Origin: Melioribacteraceae bacterium
GTDB taxonomy: Bacteria; Bacteroidota; Ignavibacteria; Ignavibacteriales; Melioribacteraceae
NCBI GenBank assembly: GCA_019638015.1
Contig: JAHBUP010000001.1
Location: forward strand, 3,876,424-3,940,423
Reading direction: 5' to 3'
Length of the DNA: 64,000 nucleotides
Made by a program: the position numbers and the translations under genes. The notes under the pieces were generated by a model that was not told the origin of the DNA, did not search any database, and worked only from the letters and a program-made list of their open reading frames with translations. This document shows positions 54,032 to 63,041 of this stretch, in pieces. Each line of letters opens with the position of its first letter. Positions within the stretch are counted from its first letter, which is position 1.

Positions 54032-54571
54032 CTATTTTCTAAAAAATAGATACTCATGAAGAAATGGAATTATCGCTGTTTTAAGTCCTTCAACATATAA
54101 TTCCTTTCTACTCATCACACCATTAGTAAAAAATGATATTGCCCCTCCCCGCTGTTTTGTATTTTGCTCATTCATAATTTCATCCATTACATGCCCGAGT
54201 TCTTTTCCCTTCAATAATTGACTAACAACTTTTTGCGGAAGCTCAAAGCCGGGTGATAATCCGAAACCGGTCTTTCCATCTTTGTTCATCACGCACATAC
54301 AGCCATACGCAAACCACTTATTAAATAATAGAGATATTCCCCCCTCGATACCCACAAAATATTCCGCACTCAAATTTTCTTTTATATTAATGTTTAGCAG
54401 GTTGTTAGTTCTATTCAACGCTCCTTGAAATGTCTGATCACCAGTCGGCTGATTCGGCACTTCCGATTCCACCTCAATTCCCAACACTTCAATATTTTTA
54501 AAGTAATGGGAGAATGCTTCTTTCACAGCATCGATTTTTACGGGATTTAATGAACCGACTAATATTTTCAT
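54032..54571 (-). CDS. yjjX: inosine/xanthosine triphosphatase (YjjX/DUF84)
   Basis: 179 residues. KILVGSLNPVKIDAVKEAF, EVPNQPTGDQTFQGALNR, YFVGIEGGISLL and the C-terminal KQRGGAISFFTNGVMSRKELYVEGLKTAIIPF are the conserved blocks. The family hydrolyses ITP/XTP, clearing damaged purine nucleotides. Length is normal. It overlaps the esterase gene by 4 bp (ATGA) and is probably co-transcribed with it. Confidence 0.92.
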   Translation of the reverse strand: MKILVGSLNPVKIDAVKEAFSHYFKNIEVLGIEVESEVPNQPTGDQTFQGALNRTNNLLNINIKENLSAEYFVGIEGGISLLFNKWFAYGCMCVMNKDGKTGFGLSPGFELPQKVVSQLLKGKELGHVMDEIMNEQNTKQRGGAISFFTNGVMSRKELYVEGLKTAIIPFLHEYLFFRK

Positions 54572-55704
54572 TTGCCGAAAAAGAATTTAATAGGTAGATG
54601 TGCCCTTTTTGCCCAGGCGGCTTCATTATGAGGAGCTTCATTATCAATGTGAATGAATAAATTTTTTCCCTCCTCAAATCCTTTTGACTTTAATATGGTA
54701 ATCATTTTATCAACACCAGGTTGAAGAACTTTTTCGAGATCAATGCCTCCATTATCGATATAAATCATTAACTCGTTATTTATCGAATTATCTTTTTCAA
54801 CAATAATTGTGTAATCAAAATCTCTATACCTAAACGCTGGTGAAAAACATGCTGCCTTCGAAAATACTTTTGGATTTTCCCAAGCACATATCATCGAGAT
54901 CAATCCTCCCATTGAAGATCCTCCAACCGCTGTATTATGAGCATCAGTTAATGTTCTATATTCATTATCAATAAATGGTTTGATGTTTTCAATTATTAAA
55001 CGAACATATTTTTTACCGAGATCCGTGTTACTATACTCAATACTTCGGTCTTCGGTGTTGTTGATTCCAACAATTATAAATGGCTCAATTTCACCAATAC
55101 GAATTAAGCTATCGGTGGTTTCATCAACCTGCCAATCAATAAAAGTATTGGAAGTTCGGGGATCAATCAAATTTTGTCCATCATGCATGTAAAATACGGC
55201 GTAACGTTTTGATCTGTTTAATTCATAACCTGGCGGTAACCAAACAAATATATCCCGGGGCTTTAATCCATCCATCACAAAATTTTTATGATATTTAACA
55301 GTTCCGGTTATTTGTCCCCTAACTTTGAAATTAAAATTATTTCGCCAGTTTAATATTGTTAAAAAGACTGTTGTATCATTATTTACCACTAGCACATTAT
55401 TCTGCATAATTGTGGAATCACTTGCCAGCGCTTCAGTTCCCCAGCTTCCTTGTGTAAATTTATATTCGAGTCTTGTACCTTTTTCAAAGAAAAATTCTTT
55501 ATTCCAAATATTATTCCCAATCTTTCTAAGTTCAACTCTATCTGCGCGCCAGCTACCAAATTCGGGATGATTACCGGCTACATAAATTTTTGCAGTATCA
55601 GGCAGATTTGGAGATATAACTTCTAGTTTTACTTTGACTGTTTGAGCGTGTACCGATACTACAGTTATAAGTACGATTAATAAGCTTGGAAAATATTTTT
55701 TCAT
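54568..55704 (-). CDS. exported esterase with N-terminal starch-binding-like domain
   Basis: 378 residues; signal peptide to VHA. Residues about 22-125 look like a CBM20/48-type domain (IYVAGNHPEFGSWRADRVELRKIGNNIWNKEFFFEKGTRLEYKFTQGSWGTE). The rest is an alpha/beta-hydrolase of the enterochelin-esterase/feruloyl-esterase D group: IFVWLPPGYELNRSKRYAVFYMHDGQNLID, the elbow GGSSMGG with Ser264, and a His in EAPHNEAAW near the C-terminus. The domain pairing suggests a polysaccharide-linked ester; the true substrate is unknown. Confidence 0.88.
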   Translation of the reverse strand: MKKYFPSLLIVLITVVSVHAQTVKVKLEVISPNLPDTAKIYVAGNHPEFGSWRADRVELRKIGNNIWNKEFFFEKGTRLEYKFTQGSWGTEALASDSTIMQNNVLVVNNDTTVFLTILNWRNNFNFKVRGQITGTVKYHKNFVMDGLKPRDIFVWLPPGYELNRSKRYAVFYMHDGQNLIDPRTSNTFIDWQVDETTDSLIRIGEIEPFIIVGINNTEDRSIEYSNTDLGKKYVRLIIENIKPFIDNEYRTLTDAHNTAVGGSSMGGLISMICAWENPKVFSKAACFSPAFRYRDFDYTIIVEKDNSINNELMIYIDNGGIDLEKVLQPGVDKMITILKSKGFEEGKNLFIHIDNEAPHNEAAWAKRAHLPIKFFFGK

Positions 55705-55810
55705 TTTTTATCAACTTTAATTCGATCAAAAATTAGAACATTTAGTTAATAAATGCTATTCGGACAAGAATGTTAGAAATTTATTGTTTAGTTATATTCG
55801 GTAGAAATTT

Positions 55811-55846
55811 AAAAAGGTAACGTAGAATTAACCGCGTTACCTTTTT
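55811..55846 (-). terminator. intrinsic terminator
   Basis: A 12-bp perfect stem AAAAAGGTAACG (55811-55822) / CGTTACCTTTTT (55835-55846) with a 12-nt loop, just downstream of the minus-strand porin gene. The arms supply A- and T-runs on both sides, so it could work in either direction. Confidence 0.8.
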
Positions 55847-55862
55847 AATTAATATAATAATT

Positions 55863-57068
55863 TTAGAAGCTTACGATTGCCATAAAGTAACCCCATGAAG
55901 AGGAATCTTTTCCTCTTCTTTCCTTAAAAATATCTCCAGGCGAAAACATCGAAAAGCCCCCCTCAAAAGTTACGACTTCGTTGTATTTATAATTCGCAAC
56001 AAGATCAATTTCAGTTCCAAATTGTTTTGTCTTAGCTCCGCTAATTAATGTATAATCTTCCATCGAATTAAAAAGATGAAAATGTAAACTCAATTTTAAT
56101 TTTGACAATGGAGATAACCCGCCTTTAATTACTAAATCTGAAATTCCAAAACCGTAGGCATCATTCGGAAAACTCGTAAAATAATCCATGTATCCAAAAA
56201 ATTTATGACCGGTACCATAAAGTGACGCGTATGACTTGAATGTATTATCCGCAATATTATCGTCTCCGCTTGCGATATCAAGCTGACCGCCAATGTACGG
56301 TTTGAGAGGTGTATCAAATGTATATCCCGCGTTAAACGAAAAAGTGTAAGCCTCAATATCCTGTTTTCTATTGGATGAAATAAATGATCCCGTCTGATAT
56401 CCAAAATCAATCTCGTGAGTAAATTGACCCAATTCACCCATTATGTAAAATCCCAAAGTAGTTCTTTTTAAAGCATTAGATTTTACCGAGTTTTGAATTA
56501 TAACAAATGGCTGAATTTTATAACTTTTAACTAACATCAAATCAACAAATGCTCCATATACATTCTGATCTAATGTATCACCCAATCTTCCCCTTTCAAA
56601 TTCTCTAGTTCCAATAAAATCGATTTTATATTTCTCTCCTTTTAATGAAAGAATAGCGCCATCGAATGATCGACCAACATTATTCCAATTAACGGATCCA
56701 ATAAAACGTTCCGAACCATATGCCATTTCAAATCGTCCGGCTTTTATGTCAAAAGGCAGATCAAACAAATTATCTATTTTTAAATATGCTTGGTGAAGAT
56801 CGAGATTTTTCATATTAGTAGTTGTTGATGTCTCTTCCCCAAAAATTCTGGAATCCTGAATTTGAATAAATCCGCTTGTATTAGCCGTCGGGAGAAGGGA
56901 TACTCCAAACCTCGTTCTGAGTGCAGTAAATGTATTTGATTCAGTTGTAGATTTGAAATCCTTATTATCAACTTCAAATCGTGGTCTTATTTGACCATTA
57001 AATTTAACTCGCTCTTGAGCCTGAACAATAGAAAAAACCAGAACAAGTATTAGCATCAACCTTTTCAT
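55863..57068 (-). CDS. outer-membrane porin (alginate-export-like barrel)
   Basis: 401 residues, signal peptide to VQA. The mature protein is continuous beta hairpins: FNGQIRPRFEVDN, TALRTRFGVSLLPTANTSGFIQIQDSRIFGEE, HQAYLKIDNLFDLPFDIKAGRFEMAYGSERFIGSVNWNNVGRSFDGAIL, ending GYFMAIVSF. The GRFEMAYGSERFIGS stretch is typical of Alginate_exp (PF13372) porins. It lies 48 bp downstream of nrfA, so it may bring nitrite or other ions across the outer membrane for the Nrf system; that is inference. Confidence 0.85.
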   Translation of the reverse strand: MKRLMLILVLVFSIVQAQERVKFNGQIRPRFEVDNKDFKSTTESNTFTALRTRFGVSLLPTANTSGFIQIQDSRIFGEETSTTTNMKNLDLHQAYLKIDNLFDLPFDIKAGRFEMAYGSERFIGSVNWNNVGRSFDGAILSLKGEKYKIDFIGTREFERGRLGDTLDQNVYGAFVDLMLVKSYKIQPFVIIQNSVKSNALKRTTLGFYIMGELGQFTHEIDFGYQTGSFISSNRKQDIEAYTFSFNAGYTFDTPLKPYIGGQLDIASGDDNIADNTFKSYASLYGTGHKFFGYMDYFTSFPNDAYGFGISDLVIKGGLSPLSKLKLSLHFHLFNSMEDYTLISGAKTKQFGTEIDLVANYKYNEVVTFEGGFSMFSPGDIFKERRGKDSSSWGYFMAIVSF

Positions 57069-57116
57069 TAAATCTCCAATTTAGTGTTTTATATTATCGA
57101 AGAAACCAATAATTAA

Positions 57117-58613
57117 TTAATACACTTTCAGTGATCCCTGTCTTTCCTTAGCTTTTTTATCCCACTCAACAACTGTACTTTTTAGTAATTCAGCCTTATC
57201 TTTTTTAAGTTCATCCATATTTAGCCCAATTAATTTTTGAGCTTTTTCCTTTGTTGAAAAATCCGGGAGAGCAACAGGATAACCGGCACCAACTTTAATT
57301 AATACCGCGGCTAATACTTTTCTAGCCTCTTCCGATTTATGCAATGCAGTACCTAAAACTCGAAGCGCCTCAACCGGAGCGTGAAATCCCAAACCATTCG
57401 CTGCGGCTACCCAATCCCAACGCCATTGCGCGTGTCTAATAAGTGTTAATGCTTCTTTCATTTGAGATTCTGTAGCACCTTTTTCCCATGCAATTTTTGC
57501 TTCAAGATGTGCCGAAGCAATAGATTTTTCTGCCATTCTTCTCAATTCTTCGATGCTATCCTGTCTGTCGTAAATATCTCTCATTAAATTTTCGGTCTTT
57601 TCCCTGTGGCAAACCTGACAAGAATTGTTTGTATTATTCAAAGGGCTCTGTATGTGATGGTCTGTAAATTTAACTCCACCTTCAGTTTTATATGGCATAT
57701 GGCAATCGGCACAGCTCACACCTCTTTTAGCATGTATTCCAGTCATAAATAATTCATAGTCGGGATGCTGAGCTTTAATCATTGGCGCTCTACTCAGTGA
57801 ATGTGTCCAATCAGAAAATTCAATCTCATCATAATATTTTTCCATTTGATCTGCGCTAAACCCTTTATCCCAGGGAAAAGTTAAGTACTGAGCCCCTTCA
57901 TGTTTTTTCTTGTCGAAATAATATTCAACATGGCATTGAGCACATACTAATGATCTCATTTCATTGTGAGTAAAATCTGAAATCTTTTTCCCCTGTCTTT
58001 CAAAAGCTTCAATTAGTGCAGGTCGAGTAATTCTTAAATTCATAGTTTTAGGATCGTGGCAATCTTGACATCCAATTGGATTTACATGTTCATGACCTTT
58101 ATCAATCCATTTTCCTTTATAATAGTTTACCACTCCTTCGCCAGCCATAACGCGAGGAACATCTGTGCTTTTACAAGTCCAACAAGTTGCAGGTAGTGGT
58201 GAATTTACCTTACCGCCTGTTCTCAGAGTATTTCTAATATCTCTAATTGCGTGACCGTGCCCTCTTCCTTGATTATAATCTTTTGAGAATGGATATCCGC
58301 CCCACATTATAACAAGTTCAGGATATCTTTCAAGATAATCGATCATTGCCGAGCCGCCATGTTTACTGGCGAAATTAGTATCTAGTGTGCTCAGGTAGGT
58401 TTCGTACTGGCGAGGATAATTTTCTCCCCAAATTTCATTACGCGGTTCCCACTCGGCAATCGGTTTTACAGCTTGAAGAGTAAATGATTCTCCTCTTCTT
58501 TCAATAATTGATGAAGCAAATAAACCTATAAAAAATACCACCACTACAGTTCCAATGAATAAAACCCAATTAAGCCATGGTTTCTTTTTTGTTAATTCTT
58601 GAATGTAGCTCAT
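57117..58613 (-). CDS. nrfA: ammonia-forming cytochrome c nitrite reductase (pentaheme)
   Basis: 498 residues. An N-terminal membrane anchor or uncleaved signal (about 13-36) precedes the catalytic region. The five haem sites are complete: CWTCK (144-148, the Lys-ligated catalytic haem), CQDCH (182-186), CAQCH (224-228), CADCH (301-305) and CQVCH (332-336). The enzyme reduces nitrite to ammonium with six electrons. The gene lies 15 bp after nrfH, forming the NrfHA complex. Confidence 0.97.
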   Translation of the reverse strand: MSYIQELTKKKPWLNWVLFIGTVVVVFFIGLFASSIIERRGESFTLQAVKPIAEWEPRNEIWGENYPRQYETYLSTLDTNFASKHGGSAMIDYLERYPELVIMWGGYPFSKDYNQGRGHGHAIRDIRNTLRTGGKVNSPLPATCWTCKSTDVPRVMAGEGVVNYYKGKWIDKGHEHVNPIGCQDCHDPKTMNLRITRPALIEAFERQGKKISDFTHNEMRSLVCAQCHVEYYFDKKKHEGAQYLTFPWDKGFSADQMEKYYDEIEFSDWTHSLSRAPMIKAQHPDYELFMTGIHAKRGVSCADCHMPYKTEGGVKFTDHHIQSPLNNTNNSCQVCHREKTENLMRDIYDRQDSIEELRRMAEKSIASAHLEAKIAWEKGATESQMKEALTLIRHAQWRWDWVAAANGLGFHAPVEALRVLGTALHKSEEARKVLAAVLIKVGAGYPVALPDFSTKEKAQKLIGLNMDELKKDKAELLKSTVVEWDKKAKERQGSLKVY

Positions 58614-58628
58614 GATTTCTCCTGAAAA

Positions 58629-59243
58629 TTAATTTTTACTTTTTTCTTCCATTAAATATTTGATTAACCATTCGGGAGCCGCCGGTTTTAATTGCGGTAC
58701 ATCGGCATATGGTGTTGAGGATAAACTATTTACTCTGCCATGCGGAGTTTCTCTATGACATTCCCAGCAAAATCTGCCTGTCTGGTCTGCAACGTTTCTG
58801 TTATTTATTGAGCGAAGTGCTATTGGATGAATACTATTAGAATGACAACGGATGCAGTTTGCCTGAACTGCCAATTTCCCCGCTTCCTTTATTTGAATTA
58901 CCTGTGGTTCCCAGCGCATTGTAAAATATGTGGCGTGGCGCAAGCCATCGTTAGCTTTGAACCAGTATTTATTTACAAAATTATCTTGAGGCACATGGCA
59001 ATCATTACACGTTGCTACTCTGCCATGACTTCCTTTCTGCCAAGTAGCATATTGTGGATTCATCACATGACAATTAACGCAGGTTTGTGGGTCGTCCGAC
59101 AAATAAGATGCCGCATTGGAAATGTAAATAATGAAGAAGCCAAGTCCAACAATTATTGCTAATAAAAAGAGGACGGGAGCATTCCATCTTGGTGGTGGTG
59201 ATATTGCTTTCAAGAGCGCAACAATTCCTTTTGTAAAATTCAT
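58629..59243 (-). CDS. nrfH: NrfH tetraheme quinol dehydrogenase
   Basis: 204 residues. One membrane helix (about 24-42) anchors four haem sites: CVNCH (55-59) with the following Met in HVMNPQY, CNDCH (79-83), CIRCH (130-134) and CWECH (159-163). It is the NapC/NirT-type subunit that passes electrons from quinol to NrfA. 8 bp separate it from the polyferredoxin gene. Confidence 0.97.
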   Translation of the reverse strand: MNFTKGIVALLKAISPPPRWNAPVLFLLAIIVGLGFFIIYISNAASYLSDDPQTCVNCHVMNPQYATWQKGSHGRVATCNDCHVPQDNFVNKYWFKANDGLRHATYFTMRWEPQVIQIKEAGKLAVQANCIRCHSNSIHPIALRSINNRNVADQTGRFCWECHRETPHGRVNSLSSTPYADVPQLKPAAPEWLIKYLMEEKSKN

Positions 59244-59251
59244 TGTTCACC

Positions 59252-60328
59252 TTAATTCTTTTTTTTCGTTGATTCATTTAACTCTTTTATGTCTGCCGTA
59301 CTCGTGGGATGACCGATTGAATCTTTCTTTTTGTGAATTTCGAAGTACTCCTCTCTTGAGATGTGATTTTGCCAGTTCCCTGTAATCATGCCTAAACCGG
59401 TTATTGCAATAAACAAAGTAATTATTCCAAATACAATCAAATTTTTTGATACTTTTTGTTTAGAGAACGAATCTCTCACTTCTAATGTATCTGCCACCGG
59501 GCAGGCATCTACACAACTTAAACAAGAAGTACATTCATCCGATCGAACAGTCAATACTTTATCTACTTTGATAAAGGAGGGACATGCTTTTGCGCACAAT
59601 CCACAATCAATACAACTAATCGGATTTCTTTTTATTTTGTTAGGACTTGCGAGCGAGAGTAATCCAAGCAGAGCTCCATAAGGACATAAATATCTGCACC
59701 AGAAATTTCTAATTAGGATTGATAAGAAAAACAAGATGCCAATAACAATTAAACTTGTTTGAGAAATGTTGGCGAAGAAATAGTACATCTTTACATCAGA
59801 GATAATATTGTAGGAATCGTTCAAGAAATACTCCAGCGCTAGTACAGACATCGAGAATATTGCATAGGCAAAAAATCCAAGAAGCAAATACTTTAACGAG
59901 CGTAGCGGATAATCTATCAATCTGTGGAGTTTTACTCTTCTTTTGAAAAGTTTTTTCCAAACTTTTTCACCAAAGTCACCAATCATTTCGGATAAAAAAC
60001 CAACAGGACAAAACCAGCTACAAAATGATTTGCCGAATACAAAAGAAATACCAATTATCGCTAAAAAAATAAAAAAACCGGCTGGATGAACATTGTGGAT
60101 TGTTCCTGTGAGGAAAAAATAGTAAACACTCATTAATGCGCTAATTGGTAAAAACCCCTCTACTCCGGGAGGTCTGTATGAACTTCCTGTCGCTCCTTCA
60201 GTTTCTAAAAATTGAATAAATGAGTGAAACTCAATTCCAATCCATATGCACAAAAGTGAAAACGTTATTTGAATCCCAAATCTTATCTTTTGTAATGATT
60301 TCTCACTGTTTTTAACATATTTACCCAT
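59252..60328 (-). CDS. membrane-bound polyferredoxin (NapH-like)
   Basis: 358 residues from the ATG at 60328 (an in-frame TTG two codons upstream is less likely). Several membrane helices, cytoplasm-facing CSWFCPVGFLSE and CRYLCPYGALLG motifs of the NapH/NosR type, and two [4Fe-4S] sets CIDCGLCAKACP and CTSCLSCVDACP. The hydrophilic C-terminus carries HKKKDSIGHPTS. It probably feeds electrons to the quinone pool or NrfHA, as NapH does for NapC; exact partner inferred. It is the first gene of the operon. Confidence 0.88.
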   Translation of the reverse strand: MGKYVKNSEKSLQKIRFGIQITFSLLCIWIGIEFHSFIQFLETEGATGSSYRPPGVEGFLPISALMSVYYFFLTGTIHNVHPAGFFIFLAIIGISFVFGKSFCSWFCPVGFLSEMIGDFGEKVWKKLFKRRVKLHRLIDYPLRSLKYLLLGFFAYAIFSMSVLALEYFLNDSYNIISDVKMYYFFANISQTSLIVIGILFFLSILIRNFWCRYLCPYGALLGLLSLASPNKIKRNPISCIDCGLCAKACPSFIKVDKVLTVRSDECTSCLSCVDACPVADTLEVRDSFSKQKVSKNLIVFGIITLFIAITGLGMITGNWQNHISREEYFEIHKKKDSIGHPTSTADIKELNESTKKKN

Positions 60329-60392
60329 TTCCAAGCTGCCTTTCCGGTACAGATGTGCTGTTGCATTATTTTTATAAATTAACTAATTTAAT

Positions 60393-60412
60393 ATCAGAAA
60401 ATATATTCTGAT
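60393..60412. promoter_or_regulatory. palindromic operator in the nrf / Fe-S divergent promoter
   Basis: Perfect inverted repeat ATCAGAA (60393-60399), AATATA, TTCTGAT (60406-60412). It lies midway between the divergent polyferredoxin (start 60328) and Fe-S protein (start 60429) genes, and 17 of 20 bases recur at 61487 before nirK. Dyad length fits a CRP/FNR-family dimer; the regulator is not in the window. Confidence 0.7.
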
Positions 60413-60428
60413 TTACAAAAGGAAAAAT

Positions 60429-61259
60429 ATGCTTAGAAAAATAATTCAAATAGATGAAGATAAGTGCGATGGTTGTGGCGATTGCGTCCCCGAATGTCAC
60501 GAAGGAGCCCTTCAAATTATTGATGGAAAAGTTCGCTTGATCAGTGATCTGTTTTGTGATGGACTGGGTGCATGTATCGGACATTGTCCAAATGGAGCAT
60601 TAGCTGTAATTGAACGGGAAGCGGAACCCTATGATGAAAAAAAAGTAATGGACTATATAGTAAAAGGGGGAGAAAATGTAATTAAGGCCCACCTTAGTCA
60701 TTTAAAAGAACATAAAGAATTTGCATTTCTCGCTCAAGCTCTAGATTATTTAAATGACAATGGAATTAATATCCCCCAAATTGATGTTGTAGAAAACAAA
60801 CCATCTGGTGGTTGTTCAGGATCGCAAGCTAGGTCATTTGAATCTCCAAATAATATTGAAGAAGTAGGAATCAGAAGATCTCACTTAACACAGTGGCCAA
60901 TTCAGATGCACCTTGTATCGCCAAATTCTGCATATTACCGCAACTCCGATTTGCTACTCGCAGCCGATTGCTGTGCTTTTTCTTATGGAGATTTTCATAA
61001 AGATTTCATTAATGGAAAATCATTAGCAATAGCATGTCCCAAGCTTGATAGTAATAAGGAAGTTTATTTGAATAAGCTGATAGCAATGATTGATGAAGCC
61101 AATATCAATTCTATTCACGTAGTCATTATGCAGGTTCCCTGTTGTGGCGGACTTGTACAACTTGCCCAGCAGGCAGCTGAATCTGCTAATCGCAGAGTTC
61201 CTCTTTTGGTAACAATAATTGGTGTTCAAGGGGAAATACTTAAGCAAGTTGATTTGTAA
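60429..61259 (+). CDS. 4Fe-4S ferredoxin-domain protein with cysteine-rich C-terminal domain
   Basis: 276 residues. First cluster CDGCGDCVPECHEGAL, second CDGLGACIGHCPNGAL; in the second the spacing is C-x5-C-x3-C, so only three Cys match a standard 4Fe-4S motif. The rest contains HLTQWPIQMHLVSP, LLLAADCCAFSYGDF, AIACPKLD and VVIMQVPCCGGL, with paired cysteines. This architecture is often found near hybrid-cluster proteins, NO/nitrite-stress genes and CRP-type regulators; from memory, no function is proven. Divergent from the nrf operon and sharing its operator. Confidence 0.85.
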   Translation: MLRKIIQIDEDKCDGCGDCVPECHEGALQIIDGKVRLISDLFCDGLGACIGHCPNGALAVIEREAEPYDEKKVMDYIVKGGENVIKAHLSHLKEHKEFAFLAQALDYLNDNGINIPQIDVVENKPSGGCSGSQARSFESPNNIEEVGIRRSHLTQWPIQMHLVSPNSAYYRNSDLLLAADCCAFSYGDFHKDFINGKSLAIACPKLDSNKEVYLNKLIAMIDEANINSIHVVIMQVPCCGGLVQLAQQAAESANRRVPLLVTIIGVQGEILKQVDL

Positions 61260-61594
61260 ATATTAATCCTGAGGGAGAAGTTAGGCAGAACATAAACTTG
61301 AATTAGAGTTTTGAGGTAGCCCATTATTACTTCTTGGATCGATATCTTTTCATGTCTATAACCTATAACTACATGGTGTGAGTCTCACAAAACCCTGCTC
61401 CTACTAATGAATAATTCAAATGAAAGCTTAAATCGGACATGCCGATTTTTTTACTTGACAAGACAGCGAGTCTTCTTTAATTTGTAATCAGACATTATAT
61501 TCTGTTTGTGTGGCGCTTAAAGTTAAAAGGAAAATCAAATTATTATATTATAAAATCGGACATTTTGTGCTTTTTATCAAAAAAAGAGGTTTGT
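61260..61594 (+). promoter_or_regulatory. 335-bp regulatory region before nirK
   Basis: No gene of note lies here. The region holds four dyads or half-dyads: TGTGAG-T-CTCACA (61377-61389), AAATCGG-ACATG-CCGATTT (61430-61448), ATCAGA-N8-TCTGTT (61487-61506, close to the nrf-side operator) and a repeat of the AAATCGGACAT half at 61553-61563. The nirK ATG is at 61595. Confidence 0.6.
61487..61506. promoter_or_regulatory. palindromic operator upstream of nirK
   Basis: ATCAGACATTATATTCTGTT is equal at 17 of 20 bases to the perfect dyad at 60393. It is 89 bp upstream of the nirK ATG. Shared use by both promoters is inferred from this match. Confidence 0.65.
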
Positions 61595-63040
61595 ATGAAA
61601 AAATTTATTAATCAGTTCACATCTTTTTTAATCTTATTATTTTCAATATCAACATTATTAATGACCGGTCTTGGTTGTTCTGAAAAGAAAAGTGACCGGA
61701 TTATTGGGAGTGAACAGGCTAAGCTGACCAAAGCTCCATTTGTACCAGAACCAATAACCAGAGACTATCCAACAAAAGTTATTATCGATCTTGAAGTCCT
61801 TGAACTTGAGAAAGAATTAACAACCGGAGTTAAATATATGGTATGGACTTTTGGCGGGGATGTTCCTGGAAGTTTCATAAGGGTCCGCGAGGGGGATTTT
61901 GTTGAATTCCGACTTCATAATCATTCAAGCAGCAAACTTCCACACAATATTGATCTGCATGCGGTTACCGGTCCCGGGGGTGGTGCCGAAGCATCTTTTA
62001 CTGCACCAGGGCATACATCAGTATTTTCCTTCACAGCTTTGAACGCTGGCTTATATGTTTATCACTGTGCTACGGCACCAGTTGGGCTACACATTGCCAA
62101 CGGTATGTATGGTTTAATTTATGTTCAGCCCAAAGAAGCGCTCCCCACAGTTGATAAAGAATATTATATAATGCAAAGTGAATTCTATACGGTTGGAAAT
62201 TATGGGGAGACGGGACTGCAATCCTTTAGTATGGAAAAAGCTTTAACAGAAACTCCCGATTATGTAGTGTTTAATGGCTCAGTTGGATCTCTCGTGGGGG
62301 ATAAAGCTATCCAAGCAAAGACCGGGGAAAGGATTCGTTTATTTGTTGGAAATGGCGGGCCAAACTTAATTTCTTCGTTTCATGTTATTGGTGAAATATT
62401 TGATTTAGTCTACAGTGAAGGGGGCACAAACGCATTACAAAAAAATGTACAGACAACTGTCGTTCCTGCGGGTGGTTCATCAATTGTTGAATTTAAAGTT
62501 GATGTGCCGGGAAAATTTATACTTGTTGATCATTCAATTTTTAGAGCATTTAATAAAGGCGCGTTAGGCATGCTTGAAGTTGAAGGAGAAAAGAATTTAA
62601 AAACATATTCGGGAAAAATTAAAGAAAGCATTTATTTAGGAACGGCCTTTTCAAACGATCTTAATAAAAATAAAACCGCAGCCGAATCCTCAGATTCAAA
62701 ACCAGATTTTATGAGACTCGGGCAAAGTATATATAATGAATCATGCGCTGCCTGTCATCAAGTTGATGGGAAGGGATTACCAAATGTTTTTCCGCCACTA
62801 TTGAATTCAGATTATTTAAAGAATAAAGAAGCCGCAATCAGCACAATAATCTCAGGAAAAACGGGCCCTATCACTGTAAATGGAAAAACATATAATGGCG
62901 TGATGCCCCCTCAAAATCTGAATAACCAACAAGCGGCCGCCGTACTTACCTATGTATATAATAAATTCAATAATTCCAAAATGAAGGTAACCGAAAAGGA
63001 TGTTGAAAAAGTTAGAAACTCAAAAGGTAGCGGTAAATAA
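61595..63040 (+). CDS. nirK: copper nitrite reductase fused to cytochrome c
   Basis: 481 residues from the ATG at 61595, which has AGAGG upstream; a reading from 61508 lacks a signal peptide. N-terminal signal with Cys28 in MTGLGC suggests a lipoprotein. Copper ligands: type 1 His117, Cys158, His165 and Met171; type 2 His122, His157 and His313; the catalytic Asp120 and His263 are present. It reduces nitrite to NO in the periplasm. A C-terminal cytochrome c domain has CAACH (384-388), presumably the electron entry. The next gene starts 1 bp later. Confidence 0.95.
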   Translation: MKKFINQFTSFLILLFSISTLLMTGLGCSEKKSDRIIGSEQAKLTKAPFVPEPITRDYPTKVIIDLEVLELEKELTTGVKYMVWTFGGDVPGSFIRVREGDFVEFRLHNHSSSKLPHNIDLHAVTGPGGGAEASFTAPGHTSVFSFTALNAGLYVYHCATAPVGLHIANGMYGLIYVQPKEALPTVDKEYYIMQSEFYTVGNYGETGLQSFSMEKALTETPDYVVFNGSVGSLVGDKAIQAKTGERIRLFVGNGGPNLISSFHVIGEIFDLVYSEGGTNALQKNVQTTVVPAGGSSIVEFKVDVPGKFILVDHSIFRAFNKGALGMLEVEGEKNLKTYSGKIKESIYLGTAFSNDLNKNKTAAESSDSKPDFMRLGQSIYNESCAACHQVDGKGLPNVFPPLLNSDYLKNKEAAISTIISGKTGPITVNGKTYNGVMPPQNLNNQQAAAVLTYVYNKFNNSKMKVTEKDVEKVRNSKGSGK

Positions 63041-63041
63041 A

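Noticed and set aside
61508..61594. Longer N-terminus for nirK from the ATG at 61508
   Set aside because: It adds 29 residues before a clear signal peptide, has no ribosome site, and starts only 2 bp after the operator.
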